From Petaurus breviceps papuanus (taxonomy: Eukaryota; Chordata; Mammalia; Diprotodontia; Petauridae), in NCBI GenBank assembly GCA_028583685.1, contig JAMXIF010000003.1, positions 59,481,049 to 59,545,048 on the forward strand: a stretch of DNA of 64,000 nt, given 5' to 3'. This document shows, piece by piece, positions 44,731 to 55,570 of the stretch (its first letter is position 1; the number at the start of each line of letters is the position of its first letter). Below the pieces are notes generated by a model that saw only the letters and a program-made list of their open reading frames with translations, searched no databases and was not told the DNA's origin. Both the position numbers and the translations under genes were made by a program.

Positions 44731-44914
44731 TATGCTGAATTTAAAGACACCAAATTAAATATGCATTTCCATATACATTGTGAAAGAATCACATATGGAA
44801 TTGCAAATCCCTATTATGTAAAGCTTGCTTTTCTTTTTCAACATTTAATAATGAAGAAAACTTTCGAAAACTATAAAGAATAATGGAATGATTACTATCC
44901 TTTGCTTAGATTTT

Positions 44915-45070
44915 TAAATTCAATTCAACAAACACTATTAAGCTCTTACCATGTGGAAGGCATTCTACTGGAAGAAGAGGAAGGTCCTAGGGGATACAAA
45001 GACAATGAAACAGTCCCAGCCCTCAAAGGGTTTACGTTCTACCGGAACTGGTACATGAACATAGACCATT
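44915..45070 (-). mobile_element. L2 3' end
   Basis: 'ttcaacaaacactattaagctcttaccatgtggaaggcattctactgg ... ggggatacaaagacaatgaaacagtcccagccctcaaagggtttacgttcta'. Confidence 0.8.
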
Positions 45071-45179
45071 ATGGTTTGAGGTAAAATAATTTAAGAATGG
45101 TTTGAGAAAACTATAAGTGGTGAAAGAAATTTGGGGAGGAGGAGAGAGGCAGCGAGGCTTCTCACAGAATGTAGCGCTT

Positions 45180-45300
45180 GAGAACTGAGCTCTGAATAGT
45201 GATAGAACTGGACCAATCATTTCATTACAGCGAATTCCTGATAAAGAAACTCCCTCTACCAATGCAAGTGGACCCCTTTCTCTGCCAAAACACTGGAGAA
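45180..45300 (+). mobile_element. marsupial CORE-SINE-like repeat, 5' part
   Basis: 'ggaccaatcatttcattacag' then 'gaattcctgataaagaaactccctctaccaatgcaag', the same family as 2050-2765. Confidence 0.6.
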
Positions 45301-45307
45301 GTTAAGA

Positions 45308-45511
45308 CTGGGATGGGGAGGAGGGAGAAGAGAACCTGTGGCCTCGAGGCCACATGTGACCCTCTAGGTCCTCAAGTGCAACCCTTTGACTGAATCCAAA
45401 CTTCACAAAACAAATACCCTTAATAAAAGGATTTGTTCTGTAAAACTTGGACTCAGTCAAAAGGCTGCACCCAAAGACATGTGACTAGGGGCCACAAGTT
45501 CCTCACCCCTG
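45308..45511. mobile_element. palindromic hAT-type MITE
   Basis: The two halves are reverse complements: 'aacctgtggcctcgaggccacatgtgaccctctagg' against 'gacatgtgactaggggccacaagttcc', and 'ggatttgttctgtaaaacttggactcagtcaaaagg' against 'ccctttgactgaatccaaacttcacaaaacaaata'. The right end 'ctcacccctg' is the TIR 'caggggtgag' reversed. A clear fold-back element, related to 49566-49608. Confidence 0.85.
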
Positions 45512-45654
45512 ATTAAATACTCAGGACCACACAGCTAGTATGTGTCTGAGGAGGAATTTGAATCTGGCTCTGAAACCAGCTTTTTATCTACTACAGGGAT
45601 GGAATGCATTCCAGGCACAGGGAACAACATCTATGAAGACACAGAGATCAGAGG

Positions 45655-45825
45655 ATTGTGAATTCAGAGCTGGAAGGGATCTGAGCAGTCACCTAGATCA
45701 ACCCTCTCATTTTAAAGGAAAGGAAACTGAGAGCCATAGAGGTTAAGTGAGCAGCGACACATAGATACCAGAGACAGGATTTGAATCCAAGCCCTTTGAC
45801 TTCAAATCTAACACTTTTCCCCACT
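45655..45825 (-). mobile_element. MIR3-like SINE
   Basis: 'attcagagctggaagggatctgagcagtcacctagatcaaccctctcattttaaagg', 'gacaggatttgaatccaagcc'. Confidence 0.8.
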
Positions 45826-45909
45826 ACATGGGGAAGGGATGGCAAGTTTGGGAAACAGTCCTACTAGTCTGCAAAACAGAGAATGTGAAGTAGAGTAATA
45901 ATAATTAAT

Positions 45910-46315
45910 CCTGGAAAGATTGGAGCCAGACTGCAGAGTGCTTTGCATGCCAGAGGGAGGAGATTTTATTTTGTCATAGAGTCAGTACGAATCTACTGAA
46001 GGTATCCAAGCAAGGTGAAACCTATGCCTTAGGAAAGTGATTTTGGTACCTGTGCAAAGACAGAGAAAACAGTTTGTATAATACAAAGTAATAGGCACTG
46101 ATGTGATGTCGGAAACCTGAGTTCAAATACCACCTCAGATGGCTAGGCCTCAGTTTCCTTATCTGTAAAATGAAAAGGATGGATTAGATGAACTTTACAA
46201 TCTCCTCTAGCTCTCAGAATTGTAATCCTGTGATCTGAAATGTTAAATTAAGAAAATTAAGACAAATTAAGAAGCTGTTATAACAGTCTAAGCAAAAGGT
46301 GATATGAGCCTAAAT
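45910..46315 (-). mobile_element. L2 fragment interrupted by MIR
   Basis: 'gactgcagagtgctttgcatgccagagggaggagattttatt', 'gtgaaacctatgccttaggaaagtgattttggtacc', then after the MIR at 46085-46238 'taagaagctgttataacagtctaagcaaaaggtgatatgagcct'. Confidence 0.8.
46085..46238 (+). mobile_element. MIR-type SINE inside L2
   Basis: 'aacctgagttcaaataccacctcagatgg', 'ggcctcagtttccttatctgtaaaatgaaaaggatggattagatgaac'. Confidence 0.85.
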
Positions 46316-46324
46316 AAGGGTAGC

Positions 46325-46565
46325 TTTGTTGTCATATAGTCATTTTTCAGTTGTTTCCAATTCTTCATGGCCCCTTTGGGCATTTCTGGGCAAGGATACT
46401 GGAGTGATTTACCATTTCTTTCTCCAGCTAATTTTGTAGATGAGGAAACTGAGGCAATAAGGGTTAAGTGACTTGCTCAGGATCACACAGCTAAGTTTGT
46501 CTGAAGCTGGATTTGAACTCAGGTTTTCTTGACCCTAGGCCTAGTGTTCTATCCATTATTGCACC
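46325..46565 (-). mobile_element. Mar-1-type CORE-SINE
   Basis: 'atagtcatttttcagttgtttccaattcttcatggcccctttgggc', 'ctttctccagctaattttgtagatgaggaaactgaggc', 'gctggatttgaactcagg'. Confidence 0.9.
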
Positions 46566-46589
46566 CACAGTGAGGGCAGTAGCTGTGTA

Positions 46590-46690
46590 TTAATGCCTAC
46601 TAAGTGCCAAGCACTATACAGAGTGCAAGGACCACAAATACAAAAACAGGACAATTCTTGACCAAAAGAAGTTTTCGTTCTAATGAGGGA
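46590..46690 (-). mobile_element. L2 3' end
   Basis: 'aatgcctactaagtgccaagcactatacagagtgcaaggaccacaaatac ... gttttcgttctaatgagg'. Confidence 0.75.
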
Positions 46691-46699
46691 AGATGAGGA

Positions 46700-47060
46700 C
46701 TGTTGTTGCTGTTGTTCATTCTTCCTCTGCAAAGAGGACCAATAACATCACGAGGCGATGCCTTGACTTGTGTGTGAACTGGATTTAAGTGAGGCAGAGT
46801 CGTACAAAGCTGTCAGCCTCACTCTTGCTTCCAGAGCCAGTGAAGTCCAACTGCAAGACAAAAGTCAAGATTGCTGGCAATGGCCTGGGATGACCTTGGC
46901 ACCTCGGATGTCTGAACAAACTTGAAGTACTCCACAGAGCCTGCTTCAGCCACCTCCATGTGCCCATTATGCCAGAGGAAGTCTTCACATGCTCAGGGTA
47001 GATGCCCCCCCAACTCACCAACAGGTGTGAGGCCTGTCAGTTGTGCTCAACTTGGTTTAG
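46700..47060 (+). mobile_element. unclassified marsupial interspersed repeat
   Basis: 'cattcttcctctgcaaagaggaccaataacatcacgaggcgatgccttgacttgtgtgtgaactggatttaagtgaggcagagtcgtacaaagctgtcagcctcactcttgcttccagag' is a pattern I recall as common in marsupial genomes, without a certain family name. Its 3'-end motif recurs at 60505-60560. Confidence 0.6.
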
Positions 47061-47474
47061 CTTGTCTGCCTAGATGGCTTTACTAGGGTGTGACCACTGC
47101 ATATGCTATAGCTTCTTGGAGCCACAGACTGATGACAGAGAAGGAAATTTTGATCTGAGGAGTCATAGGAACAGGGAATTGATTCACAGGGAAAGTAAAC
47201 TGGCATATCTTTTTTCGAAAGGGTTGTGGTACTGATTTAATTTCTGTGTCTACAAGCAAGATGTGGAATGTGGCCTGGAACACATACACAGCGGCAGGGC
47301 AGATAGTATGATGGGATATGAAATATGGGCTGGTATGGGGACAGCTAGATATATTGGGCTGAGTGAAGCTGAAATCATCACTCACCAATCAAGACAACTA
47401 AGCCCCAGAGGGGGAAGTTCCAAAATTGAGTAGAGAGAAACAGAGGAATGTAGCAGAGGATAAATCAATAAGAC
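47061..47474. other. unclassified sequence with a 101-codon minus frame
   Basis: Minus frame 47083-47388 has no domain I recognise. No splice sites or promoter are evident. Confidence 0.3.
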
Positions 47475-47735
47475 AATAATAATCACAAAATCAACTAACA
47501 TTTATATAGTACTTACTATTGGCCAGCCACTTTACAGTTATTGTCTCACTTGATTCTCACAACAACCCTGGGGATGGTTATTATAATCCCCTTTTTAGAA
47601 ATGGGGAAACTGAGGAAAACAGAGGTGGGAGTGACTTGCCAAAGGTCACAAAGCTTGTAAGTGTCTGGGGCTGGATTTGAACTCAGGTCTTCCTGACTCC
47701 AGGCCCAATGCTCTACTCACTGGGCCACCTAGTTC
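47475..47735 (-). mobile_element. MIR SINE
   Basis: 'actttacagttattgtctcacttgattctcacaacaaccctggggatgg', 'ctggatttgaactcaggtcttcctgactccaggcccaatgctctactcactgggccacctag'. Confidence 0.9.
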
Positions 47736-47744
47736 AGTGAAGTC

Positions 47745-48250
47745 AAGAAGATGAAAGGATTAAGGATGACTACAAGGTTAACTATGTAAAGGACGGGAAG
47801 GATAGCAATGATGATCTCATCAAAAATAAGAAATTATGTATGTTAATAAAGGTAATAAAGGGTAGAAAGGCAACAAATCTTGTTTTAGATATGTTGAGTT
47901 TAAGAAATCAATTGATATCATGATAATAGCCAGCATTTATATAGAGCTTTAAAGTTTGAAAAGAGTTTTACCCGCATTGACTCATTTGAGCTTCATAACA
48001 ACCCTCTTAGGTAGATGATATTCTCATGCCCATTTTACAGATGAGGAGACTGAGGTTAGGAAAGGATATGACTTGCCCAGGGTCACCTATCTCACAAATG
48101 TCTTCGGCAGCATTTGAATTCATATCTCCATGATTTTAAGTCCAAGATTCTATCCACTCTACCTCTCTAGCCATTTGGACATTCCTAATAGACTGCTGGT
48201 AGTGAGGGACTAGAACTAAAGAAAAAAATGTAAGATGTTTATACTTTGAT
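47745..48250 (-). mobile_element. L2 fragment interrupted by MIR (47920-48175)
   Basis: L2: 'aaggattaaggatgactacaaggtta' and 'cttgttttagatatgttgagtttaag', then after the MIR 'atttggacattcctaatagactgctggtagtgagggactagaac'. MIR: 'cccattttacagatgaggagactgaggtt', 'tgcccagggtcacctatc'. Confidence 0.8.
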
Positions 48251-48289
48251 AGGTCCATAAATTCATCCTCCCCCCCAAAGAAGACAATA

Positions 48290-48780
48290 ACACCTCTATC
48301 CCTTCTCATCCTAAGGAAAGTACTCTTGGTGCTGTTTATTTGTTGTTTCCCATTTTCCCTACCCTATGTATCATACTTGTTATTATTACAAAGTAAGATT
48401 ACATCAGCTTGATTTTTTTTGGCAGATACAACATACTACTATGTAGTTTGTGGTCAAACATAATCCCCAGCTCTTTTACATAGAAACCACTTGGAAGCTA
48501 GGTCTCCCCAGGCTGCTCATACACAATTGATTTTTTTTTTAATCTCAGTAAAGGATTTAACATTTATCCCTATTAAATTTCACTTAACAAACTTCAGCCC
48601 ATCATTCTAGTACATTGAGATCTTTTGGAATCCTGACTTTATCATTCAATTTTAGTAACTAGCTTTTCCAGCTTTGTGTCATACATATACAGATTTTAAT
48701 AAGCAGGCTTTCTGTGCCTTCATCCAAACCACTGATAAAAAACAGTGAATAGAAAAGGGGCCAAGTTCTATCTGGATTAG
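48290..48780 (-). mobile_element. L3/CR1-clade LINE, reverse-transcriptase remnant
   Basis: Reverse-strand translation gives LGPF... and LLIKICICMTQSWKS, a decayed version of the CR1/L3 motif with FADDTKLG. Plus text 'ggatttaacatttatccctattaaatttcacttaacaaacttcagcccatcattctag' and 'tgccttcatccaaaccactgataaaaaacagtgaatag' is diagnostic. Same orientation as, and colinear with, 43760-44490. Confidence 0.75.
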
Positions 48781-49061
48781 TATAATTCAGCCTGTGCTTA
48801 AATAGATTAACTCAGTCCTTAGAATCTGAGTCAGATAAAACATAACTAATAAACAAATAAACTCTCATTCAGTTGATAGGAAACATTTTGAGGTTAGTAA
48901 CCTTGATAAAAATATTAATGTATTCTGTTATCTAGCAATGCCAGAAGGAATAGGACTTGTAGAAATAGGACCTAGAAGACTAAAAGGCATTCCAACTACA
49001 ATTATTCATAAAAGAAGCTTAGCTATCCCTGCCAAAATCTTCATTATCAACACCTTGCTAT

Positions 49062-49558
49062 GTTTCAAATGTGGCCTCTGACATTTACTAGCTGTATGAC
49101 CCTGGGCAACTCACTTAACCTGGTTGGCCTCCATTTCCTCATCTGTAAAATGAGCTGGGGAAGGCAATGGTAAATCTTTGCTAAGAAAACTCCAAATGGG
49201 GTCATGAAGAGTCAGACACAACTGGAAAAAACTGAACATTTCCAGCTCTTTGGAATGGGATATAGAACTTGCTCCTCCTTGACTCAGCTACAATTAGTGG
49301 CCGATAGGTGGTGCAGCAGATAAAGCCCCAGACCTGGAATCAGTACAGACCTTGAGTTCAAATGTGGCCTCAGATTCTTACTAGCTGTATGACTCTAGGC
49401 AAGTCACTTAACCTCACCTCGGTTTCCTCATCTGAAAAAATGGGATAATAATGGCACCTACTCTCTGGGTTGTTGGGAGGATCAAATTAAATACTAATTG
49501 CAAAGCACTTCGTACAGACCATGGCAAAGGTGTCATGTACACATTAGCTATTATTATT
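49062..49558 (+). mobile_element. Mar-1 SINE followed by MIR SINE
   Basis: 49062-49238 Mar-1: 'gtatgaccctgggcaactcacttaacctgg', 'gagctggggaaggcaatgg', 'aaatggggtcatgaagagtcagacacaactgg'. 49297-49558 MIR-like: 'gataggtggtgcagcagataaagccccag', 'gactctaggcaagtcactta', 'gttgttgggaggatcaaattaaat'. Confidence 0.85.
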
Positions 49559-49565
49559 CAGTGCT

Positions 49566-49662
49566 TATCATAGTGTGGTCTTGAGGTCGCAGGTTCCCCA
49601 CCCCTGGCATAGTGCCTGGAACCTAGTAAGTGCTTAACAAATGCTAACTGATTAATTGATTC
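49566..49662 (+). mobile_element. hAT MITE end joined to L2 3' end
   Basis: 'gtggtcttgaggtcgcaggttccccacccctgg' is the right end of the fold-back family at 45308. It runs straight into 'catagtgcctggaacctagtaagtgcttaacaaatgct', the L2 terminus. Confidence 0.75.
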
Positions 49663-50164
49663 ACCAGATAGCCATGACATGGAAAAGGTTAAGGTCTCTG
49701 ACTTAAAAGATCTAAAATAATTACCTAGAAAGAGGGGAGAGGTCATCTGGGTTCCCCTCCCTTCCTATAAAAAAGCTTTAATATTAGGAAATGTAACACA
49801 TTTCCCAACTTTCTCCTTGTTACTTTTATAAACTCTATAGTATCAAATATAGTCAATCTTCTTCCATGATATATAAAGATTGCCAAAGATACATTAATTA
49901 AGCTGAATGAACTTCATCAAGGAAAATGGCCTTGTCATATAAATTGCAATAAAGTTAACAATGATGAAATATGACTATGAAAATCTGATTAAAGATAAAA
50001 GTAACTAACCACAAACTCTTGAGGGCAGCCCCATGTCTTTCATCATCTTTGCAATTTCCCAATTGGTCAACAATAAACAACACTGACCGGATCATGATTT
50101 TTTTGGTTCAGACTTGTGTAGGGAGTGGGACAGAAACTCACCCCTCTAATATAGATCAGCAACT
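49663..50164. other. unclassified AT-rich sequence, no gene seen
   Basis: Possible worn L2 end at 50010-50100 ('aaactcttgagggcagccccatgtc'). Confidence 0.35.
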
Positions 50165-51920
50165 ATTCAATCAATCAATCAGTCATTCAACAAACATTTA
50201 TTAAGTTCCCACTTTGTACCAGGCACTATGCTAGGAACTGGAGACAAAAAGTGAAAGATGTCTATCCTCAAGGAACAGGGTTTTGAAATAGTATGGAAAT
50301 ATATAAGTATATATTTGTAATGGGAATGGGAATTTGAAGATCTTTCCTGCCCTTTAATAGACCTAGAGGGGAGTTTGAAGACTTCCCCTACTTTGAAAGT
50401 ACACTCTGCCCCCAATAGGCTGAATGTGGTCACATGGAGCCCGTGATGGGAGGAGCTTTGCTGAAGGGAAGTAGAGCCCACAGGAAGCTGGTTCAGAGCT
50501 AGCCAGATCGTGGTGGGGAGAGAGGATGCTCATTAAGGAGACAGAGAGGTTTGTGAGTAAACACTGATCTTGTATTGGTTTATGGGACGGCTGAAGGATG
50601 CTGTGGCTCTCCGTGTTAGTATGGCTTTGGAATGTCTTTGGTACTATGTTGGAATAGGCTTGCTGGTTTGGGGATTTGTTTTTCTGGTGTCTAAATAAAT
50701 CCTTCAGTTCTATCCTCTATCTGGAGAGTTTGGCATATTTTGTGATTGAATGTCATGGGCTACTGATAGTCACAGTCTTTATCATGATTGTGAGGGCTGT
50801 AAATATTGCATTGGTGCTACATTCCAAATCATACATAGAATACATAAGAAAGTCAGTTTGACTGGATTGTAAAGGGTATGGAAGGAAGTAAAGTATAAGA
50901 AAGGTTGGTCAGGCTGTGAAGAGCTTTTAGTGACAGCTGGAGTTTACTGAATGGGGGAAGGAAGGAGGTAGACACAGCTGGATTTGTATTTACAAAAACA
51001 AGACTGGAATGGGGAAAGGTTAAGACAAGAAGATCTAACAGGAGCCTATTATAATAATCCAAGAAAGAGGCAATAAAGGCCTGAAGTAGTGGGTGGCTAT
51101 GTTAAGAGGAGAAGGATGTACATGAAAGATGTTGTGGAGCTAGAAATGGCAAGATCTGGCCACTGTAATTATTAAGTGTAATCTCTTTATTAAAATGTAA
51201 ACTTTTGGAGGCTTACTTTTGTTTTTGTGTCGCCAGCACTTAGCACCATGCCTGGCCCACTGCAATTTCCTAAGAGATGTTTGTTGATTGTTTGAAGGAG
51301 GAGGGAAAAGTTAAGGATGACACAAAGATTGTAACCTGGTGACTAAAAGGGTGATGGTGCCAGCAACAGAAAGAGAGTAGTTCAAAAAGGGGGTTGGTTT
51401 GGAGGGAAAAATAATATATATCATTTTGGCTATGTTCCGTTTGAGGTGCTTATGCTTTAAAAAGGCTCTGGCCTTGGAGTCAGAGGAACTGGTTTCAAGT
51501 CCTTTCTGTCACTTAGCCTCAGTTTCCTCATCTGTAAAATAAGAAGATTGAATTATATGGGCTCTGTAGAAATGTCAAGTAGCTGGTGATGCAGGATCAA
51601 GCTCAGGAGAAGGGCTGGAACCCAATGTAGAGATCTGGAGGTCATGTGCATAGCAATGAGGTCGCCAAGCAAGGGAATGTACACTGAGAATGTACATCAA
51701 TCAATCGATATTTATTAAATGCCTGATATGTGCCAGGCATTGTGCTAAACGCTGGGGATACAAAAAAGGTAAAAGTCCAAGCCCTGCCCTCAAGGAGCAC
51801 ACAATCTAATTGGGGAGAAAACATGTAAACAAATATACATAAAGTTAGCTATATGCCAGATAAATAGGAAATAATCAACAGAAGAAAGGCACTGGAATTA
51901 AGAGGGGTTGGGGAAGGTGT
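50165..51920 (-). mobile_element. L2 mosaic, interrupted by an LTR, a MIR and a plus-strand L2 end
   Basis: Minus L2 at 50165-50290, 50840-51170, 51295-51450, 51575-51660 and 51690-51920 ('agtcagtttgactggattgtaaagggtatgg', 'gtcaggctgtgaagagctttt', 'gataaataggaaataatcaacagaag'). 51180-51295 is a plus L2 end and 51455-51570 a plus MIR. 51690-51920 restarts at an L2 3' end, so at least two copies are present. Confidence 0.75.
50316..50821 (+). mobile_element. solo LTR-like element inside L2
   Basis: Starts 'tgtaatgggaatggg', like the other LTRs here, and ends 'ggtgctaca', like 'gctgctaca' at 36569. An AATAAA signal ('ctaaataaatcc') lies near 50693. L2 on both sides. I could not find a convincing TSD. 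No internal viral region. Old. Confidence 0.6.
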
Positions 51921-52035
51921 TGCATGAACATAATGGAATATTATTACACTAGAAGTGATGAATATGGCAGATGTTGACAAATATGGAAACACTTTCATAA
52001 ACTGACGCTTGGTGAAGTAAGTACAACTGGGTAAA
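51920..52035 (+). mobile_element. L1 3' fragment
   Basis: 'aacataatggaatattattacactagaagtgatgaatatggcag ... cataaactgacgcttggtgaagtaagtaca' follows the L1 'atgaactgatgctgagtgaag' stretch. Confidence 0.7.
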
Positions 52036-52310
52036 CAAGTCAATGCACATTTATTAGGCACTTACTATATGCCAGGCACTGTGCTGGCAAAGAGTGAGAG
52101 AAATCTGAATTTGAATAGTGCCTTATTCGATTACAAGCTATGTGACCCTGGACAAGTTACTCTCAGCTTCAGTTTACTCATTTGTAAAATGGTGATAAAA
52201 ATAGCACCTGATTAATAGAGTTGTTCTGTGGATCAAATGTCATACATATGAAAAGCATTTTAAATCTTAAAGTGATATTGTAAATGCTAGTTCTTATGTT
52301 ATTAATTATA
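52036..52310. mobile_element. L2 3' end (minus) then MIR (plus)
   Basis: 52036-52100 'cacatttattaggcacttactatatgccaggcactgtgctgg'. 52100-52310 'gctatgtgaccctggacaagttac ... aaaatggtgataaaaatagcacc'. Confidence 0.85.
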
Positions 52311-52687
52311 ACAATATCACATTATTACTGATATTAACACTTCATTAGGGTTAATCCATTCTGTCCAAAAAGAGTCCTTTAGAATATTGAAAAGTAACAT
52401 AAGTAAAAATCCTATGTACTTCAGCACATTTGTTTATTATATAAATATCTTTACTCTGGAAAGTAAACATCAAAACACTGAGGCAAGATTAGGAGACCCA
52501 TTAGGAGACTACAAGTGAGAGAAACAGGGTTCTAGTGAGTTAAAAAAAAATCTAAAATAAAACATGTTCAAGCACACACATATTTGGTTCCTAAGCAAAT
52601 CTAGCCAAAACAACAAAAAGCAAAATAAAACCTTGAGCCATCTTACTTGGGGAAAACATTGAAATACTATAAATGAGGAATTTTTAA
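52311..52687. other. unclassified AT-rich sequence, no gene seen
   Basis: No family or exon recognised. Confidence 0.4.
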
Positions 52688-52815
52688 CTTGTTTTTCAGA
52701 ATAATGCTTTTAAATGCATAAAACCAAATAAATAGGATTACAGAGGACACCAATTATATCTACAGCTTTCTAAATATTTTTTAAAAACAAATTCCCAGGT
52801 CCCATTAATAAACCC
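52688..52815 (+). mobile_element. hAT-type DNA transposon fragment
   Basis: 'tcagaataatgcttttaaatgcataaaaccaaataaataggattacagaggacaccaattatat' and 'attttttaaaaacaaattcccagg' match the family at 23511. Confidence 0.7.
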
Positions 52816-53084
52816 TGCTATAAACCAACTCAAGGGTTCAAACTATGCCCTGTTTTCTCAGCTGTACTTATCAAAGGCCACTAATATACCACTCCAAAAA
52901 GCAGAATACTGTGAAATGTCCTGATGAGGAGACAGAACGTTCAAGCAATCCTCCAAACCTGCCACTAGTTACTAGCCAGTGATAGTCATAGTTTTCCAAA
53001 ACATGTAAAAATCCACCAAAACCTAAACATGACTTAATAACTTGGCTTCAGCCTGACTGATCTTATCATTCCAATATAATATTT
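52816..53084. other. unclassified sequence, no gene seen
   Basis: No family or exon recognised. Confidence 0.35.
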
Positions 53085-53262
53085 AGTGAGTGTTTAGCAT
53101 GTCCTAGGTACTCAAGAAAACTGTGTAGTTCTTGTAAACAGTGAGAAACTCAATGTAATTCAGCAAACATTTACTAAGAGCTATGTTAGCAATTGGAGAT
53201 ACACAGACAAAATCAAAACAACCCCTGACCTCAAGGAATTTACATTCTATTGGAGGAAAGTG
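53085..53262 (-). mobile_element. L2 3' end
   Basis: 'cagcaaacatttactaagagctatgttagcaattggagatacacagac ... ctcaaggaatttacattctattgg'. Confidence 0.75.
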
Positions 53263-53633
53263 AGGAGGCACAACATGCACCCAGATAAATAAATGTAAAA
53301 TGTATACAAAACAATATGAAATAGTTTAAGAGGGAGACAGTGTTAATAATGTAACAGGTTGGGAAACAGGTTGGGAAACAGGAGGAACGTGTACTACTAG
53401 GTCCTGAAAGAAACAAGGGAATCCTATAACTTGAGTCAAAAGTATAGATTTTCCTCACTAATTGTATCCTATTAATAATTAATGCTAACTTCAATTTTCC
53501 TTACTAAATCACTTCTAATTTTTAAAAAAGACATTGATATTACACTTTGACATTTGTGAAGATACATGTGTGTATATGCATTTAGACTGACAGATAAATC
53601 TGTGTGTGTATACACATACATTCATGCAAACAT

Positions 53634-53855
53634 AGGCAGCTAGGTGGAAAAGTGGATAAAGTGTTATCTCTGGAAAGAGGAAGATGTGAGTTAAAACCCA
53701 GCCTCAGACACTTACTAGCTATGTGTCCCTGGGCAAGTCACTTAACCCTGTTTACTTCAGTTTCCTCATCTGTAAAGTGAGCTGGAGAAGGAAATGGCAA
53801 ACTACCCTAGTATCTCTGCCAAGAAAACCCCAAATGGGACCAGTAAGAGTTGGAC

Positions 53856-53900
<45 letters not shown>
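53634..53900 (+). mobile_element. Mar-1-type CORE-SINE with (CA)n tail
   Basis: Nearly full copy 53634-53858 from 'ggcagctaggtggaaaagtg' through 'ctgggcaagtcacttaaccctg', 'ctggagaaggaaatggcaaac' and 'ccaaatgggaccagtaagag'. Ends in about 20 CA units (53859-53900). Confidence 0.9.
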
Positions 53901-53903
<3 letters not shown>

Positions 53904-53904
53904 T

Positions 53905-54100
53905 ATAGTCTCATTTGATCCTCACAGTAATACTGTGAGGTAGATATATCCATTATACAAATAAGGATACTGTGCCAGAAAGAAGCTAAATGACTTTACC
54001 CAGTAACATACATCTAATAAGTATCTGAGGCAGGATTCAAACCTATTTCTTCTTGATTCCAAGTCTAGTATTCTACCCACTGAGCCAAACTGCCTCATGA
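53905..54100 (-). mobile_element. MIR SINE
   Basis: 'tctcatttgatcctcacagtaatactgtgaggtagatatatccattatacaaataaggatactg ... gtatctgaggcaggattcaaacc ... acccactgagcca'. Confidence 0.85.
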
Positions 54101-54159
54101 CTCTTAATACCCATTAATAAATCAAATTAGCTGAATCAAGTTCTTAGCATTTTTTAAAA

Positions 54160-54376
54160 ATATTCATTGATGGGTGGCTATGTGGCACAGTGAATAGAGC
54201 ACCGGCCCTGGAGTCAGTCAGGAGGACCTGAGTTCAAATCTGGCCTCAGACACTTAACACAAAACTAGCCTTGTAACCTTGGGCAAGTCACTTAACCCAA
54301 ATTGCCCTACCTTCCCCCCTCCAAAAAGAAAAAAAAAGAAAAAAAATATATATATATATATATATATATTCATTGA
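54160..54376 (+). mobile_element. young tRNA-CORE SINE with TSD and TA tail
   Basis: Head 'ggtggctatgtggcacagtg', body with a 4-bp stutter 'agtcagtcagg', CORE 'gtaaccttgggcaagtcact', tail 'attgccctacc', A-rich then (TA)n. 'atattcattga' repeats at 54160-54170 and 54366-54376. Confidence 0.9.
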
Positions 54377-54399
54377 CAAGTTATGCTTTTTAATTTTAG

Positions 54400-54570
54400 G
54401 AAAATGTGGCACATTAGCAACTTGTCTACAATTTATAGTCTTGGCAAATTACCTGGGAACACTAAGGATTAAGCGTCTTTTCCAGGGTCACACAACCCAG
54501 TATGAATCAAAGGTAAGACTTAAGTCAGGTCCTGACTTCAAGGTTGGCCCTTTATCCCCTATGCCTTGAT
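54400..54570 (+). mobile_element. marsupial CORE-SINE-like repeat
   Basis: 'caatttatagtcttggcaaattacctgggaacactaaggattaagcg', 'cagggtcacacaacccagtatgaatc', 'gtcaggtcctgacttcaagg'. Family of 2050-2765. Confidence 0.65.
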
Positions 54571-55009
54571 AGTTCACATAAACTCTTTCTTAGGCATCCT
54601 CATCCCAATTCCTACTCTCACAGATGAGTTGGGTGCCCACAGATTTGCCTGCTTTAACTCTCCCTCAGGGTTTTACAGGCATCCCTGTGGTTCAAGGCTA
54701 AGTCTGAGGCCATCAACTTATGTCCCCAACAGCTGTAGTTAACCCTAATACTACCAGCTGAGAATCATTTGGTCAACCAGTCTTAAATGGCTTTTACAAT
54801 GATGTATTTACTAAAGTGGTCTAGGGATAACAATTGGTATAAAACATCTCCCGAAAGTCTATGAACACTCTCCCACAAGTACATATAGATTCTAAGGCAA
54901 AGTCCTAATGCACTGTGACTTATTACCATCTAGTTATGAAACAAAGTTTCCAAATGTAGATTTTAATCTATTTAAAACCACTAATGGAGAATGAAAGGGA
55001 GGGGGGAGG
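54571..55009. other. unclassified sequence, no gene seen
   Basis: No family or exon recognised. Confidence 0.35.
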
Positions 55010-55260
55010 AAACAAGCATTATTAAGCACCTACTATGTTCTAGACACTACAAACATTATCTCATTTGATCCTCACAATAACCTTGTAAAACAGGTGCTAT
55101 TAGTATCCCTATTTTTTTTACAGTTGAGAAAACTGAGATAGTCAGAGATTTAGTGACTTGCCCAGAATCACACAGCTAGGAGGCGTCCAAGACTGGCTTT
55201 GAACTCATGTTTTGCTAACTCCAGGGCCAGCATTTTATCCATTGTTCCATCTAGCTGCTT
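55010..55260 (-). mobile_element. MIR SINE
   Basis: 'aagcattattaagcacctactatgttctagacac', 'catttgatcctcacaataaccttgtaaaacaggtgctatt', 'agaatcacacagctaggaggc'. Confidence 0.9.
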
Positions 55261-55570
55261 ATAATAAGACATGCTTTGACATTGTTAATGGTTTGTTTCT
55301 GATATAACTGATTATGACTAAAAGAAGATACACTGTGTTCATTTTTAATTCTGTAAAAAATTAAATAAAGCATAGCTAGATCTCGATAAAGTATCATCCA
55401 GCTCTAAAATTTTACTGTGTCAGGAAGGCTTTTGGACTATTTCTTTTAACTTTTTTCTTGGCAATGTAAAGCTTGCAGAGAGACACTAATTTGGCAACTA
55501 AAGGTTTCCTTTTGGCTAGGACAGTTTCCCCAATTTAAAATCTGAATCACTTAAAGTACGGTATTTTCCA

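Noticed and set aside
47083-47388. 101-codon minus-strand frame as a candidate gene
   Set aside because: No recognised domain, splice context or promoter, and it is flanked by repeats. Left as unclassified.
53723-53908. 61-codon frame ending in a TH repeat
   Set aside because: Mar-1 SINE followed by (CA)n.
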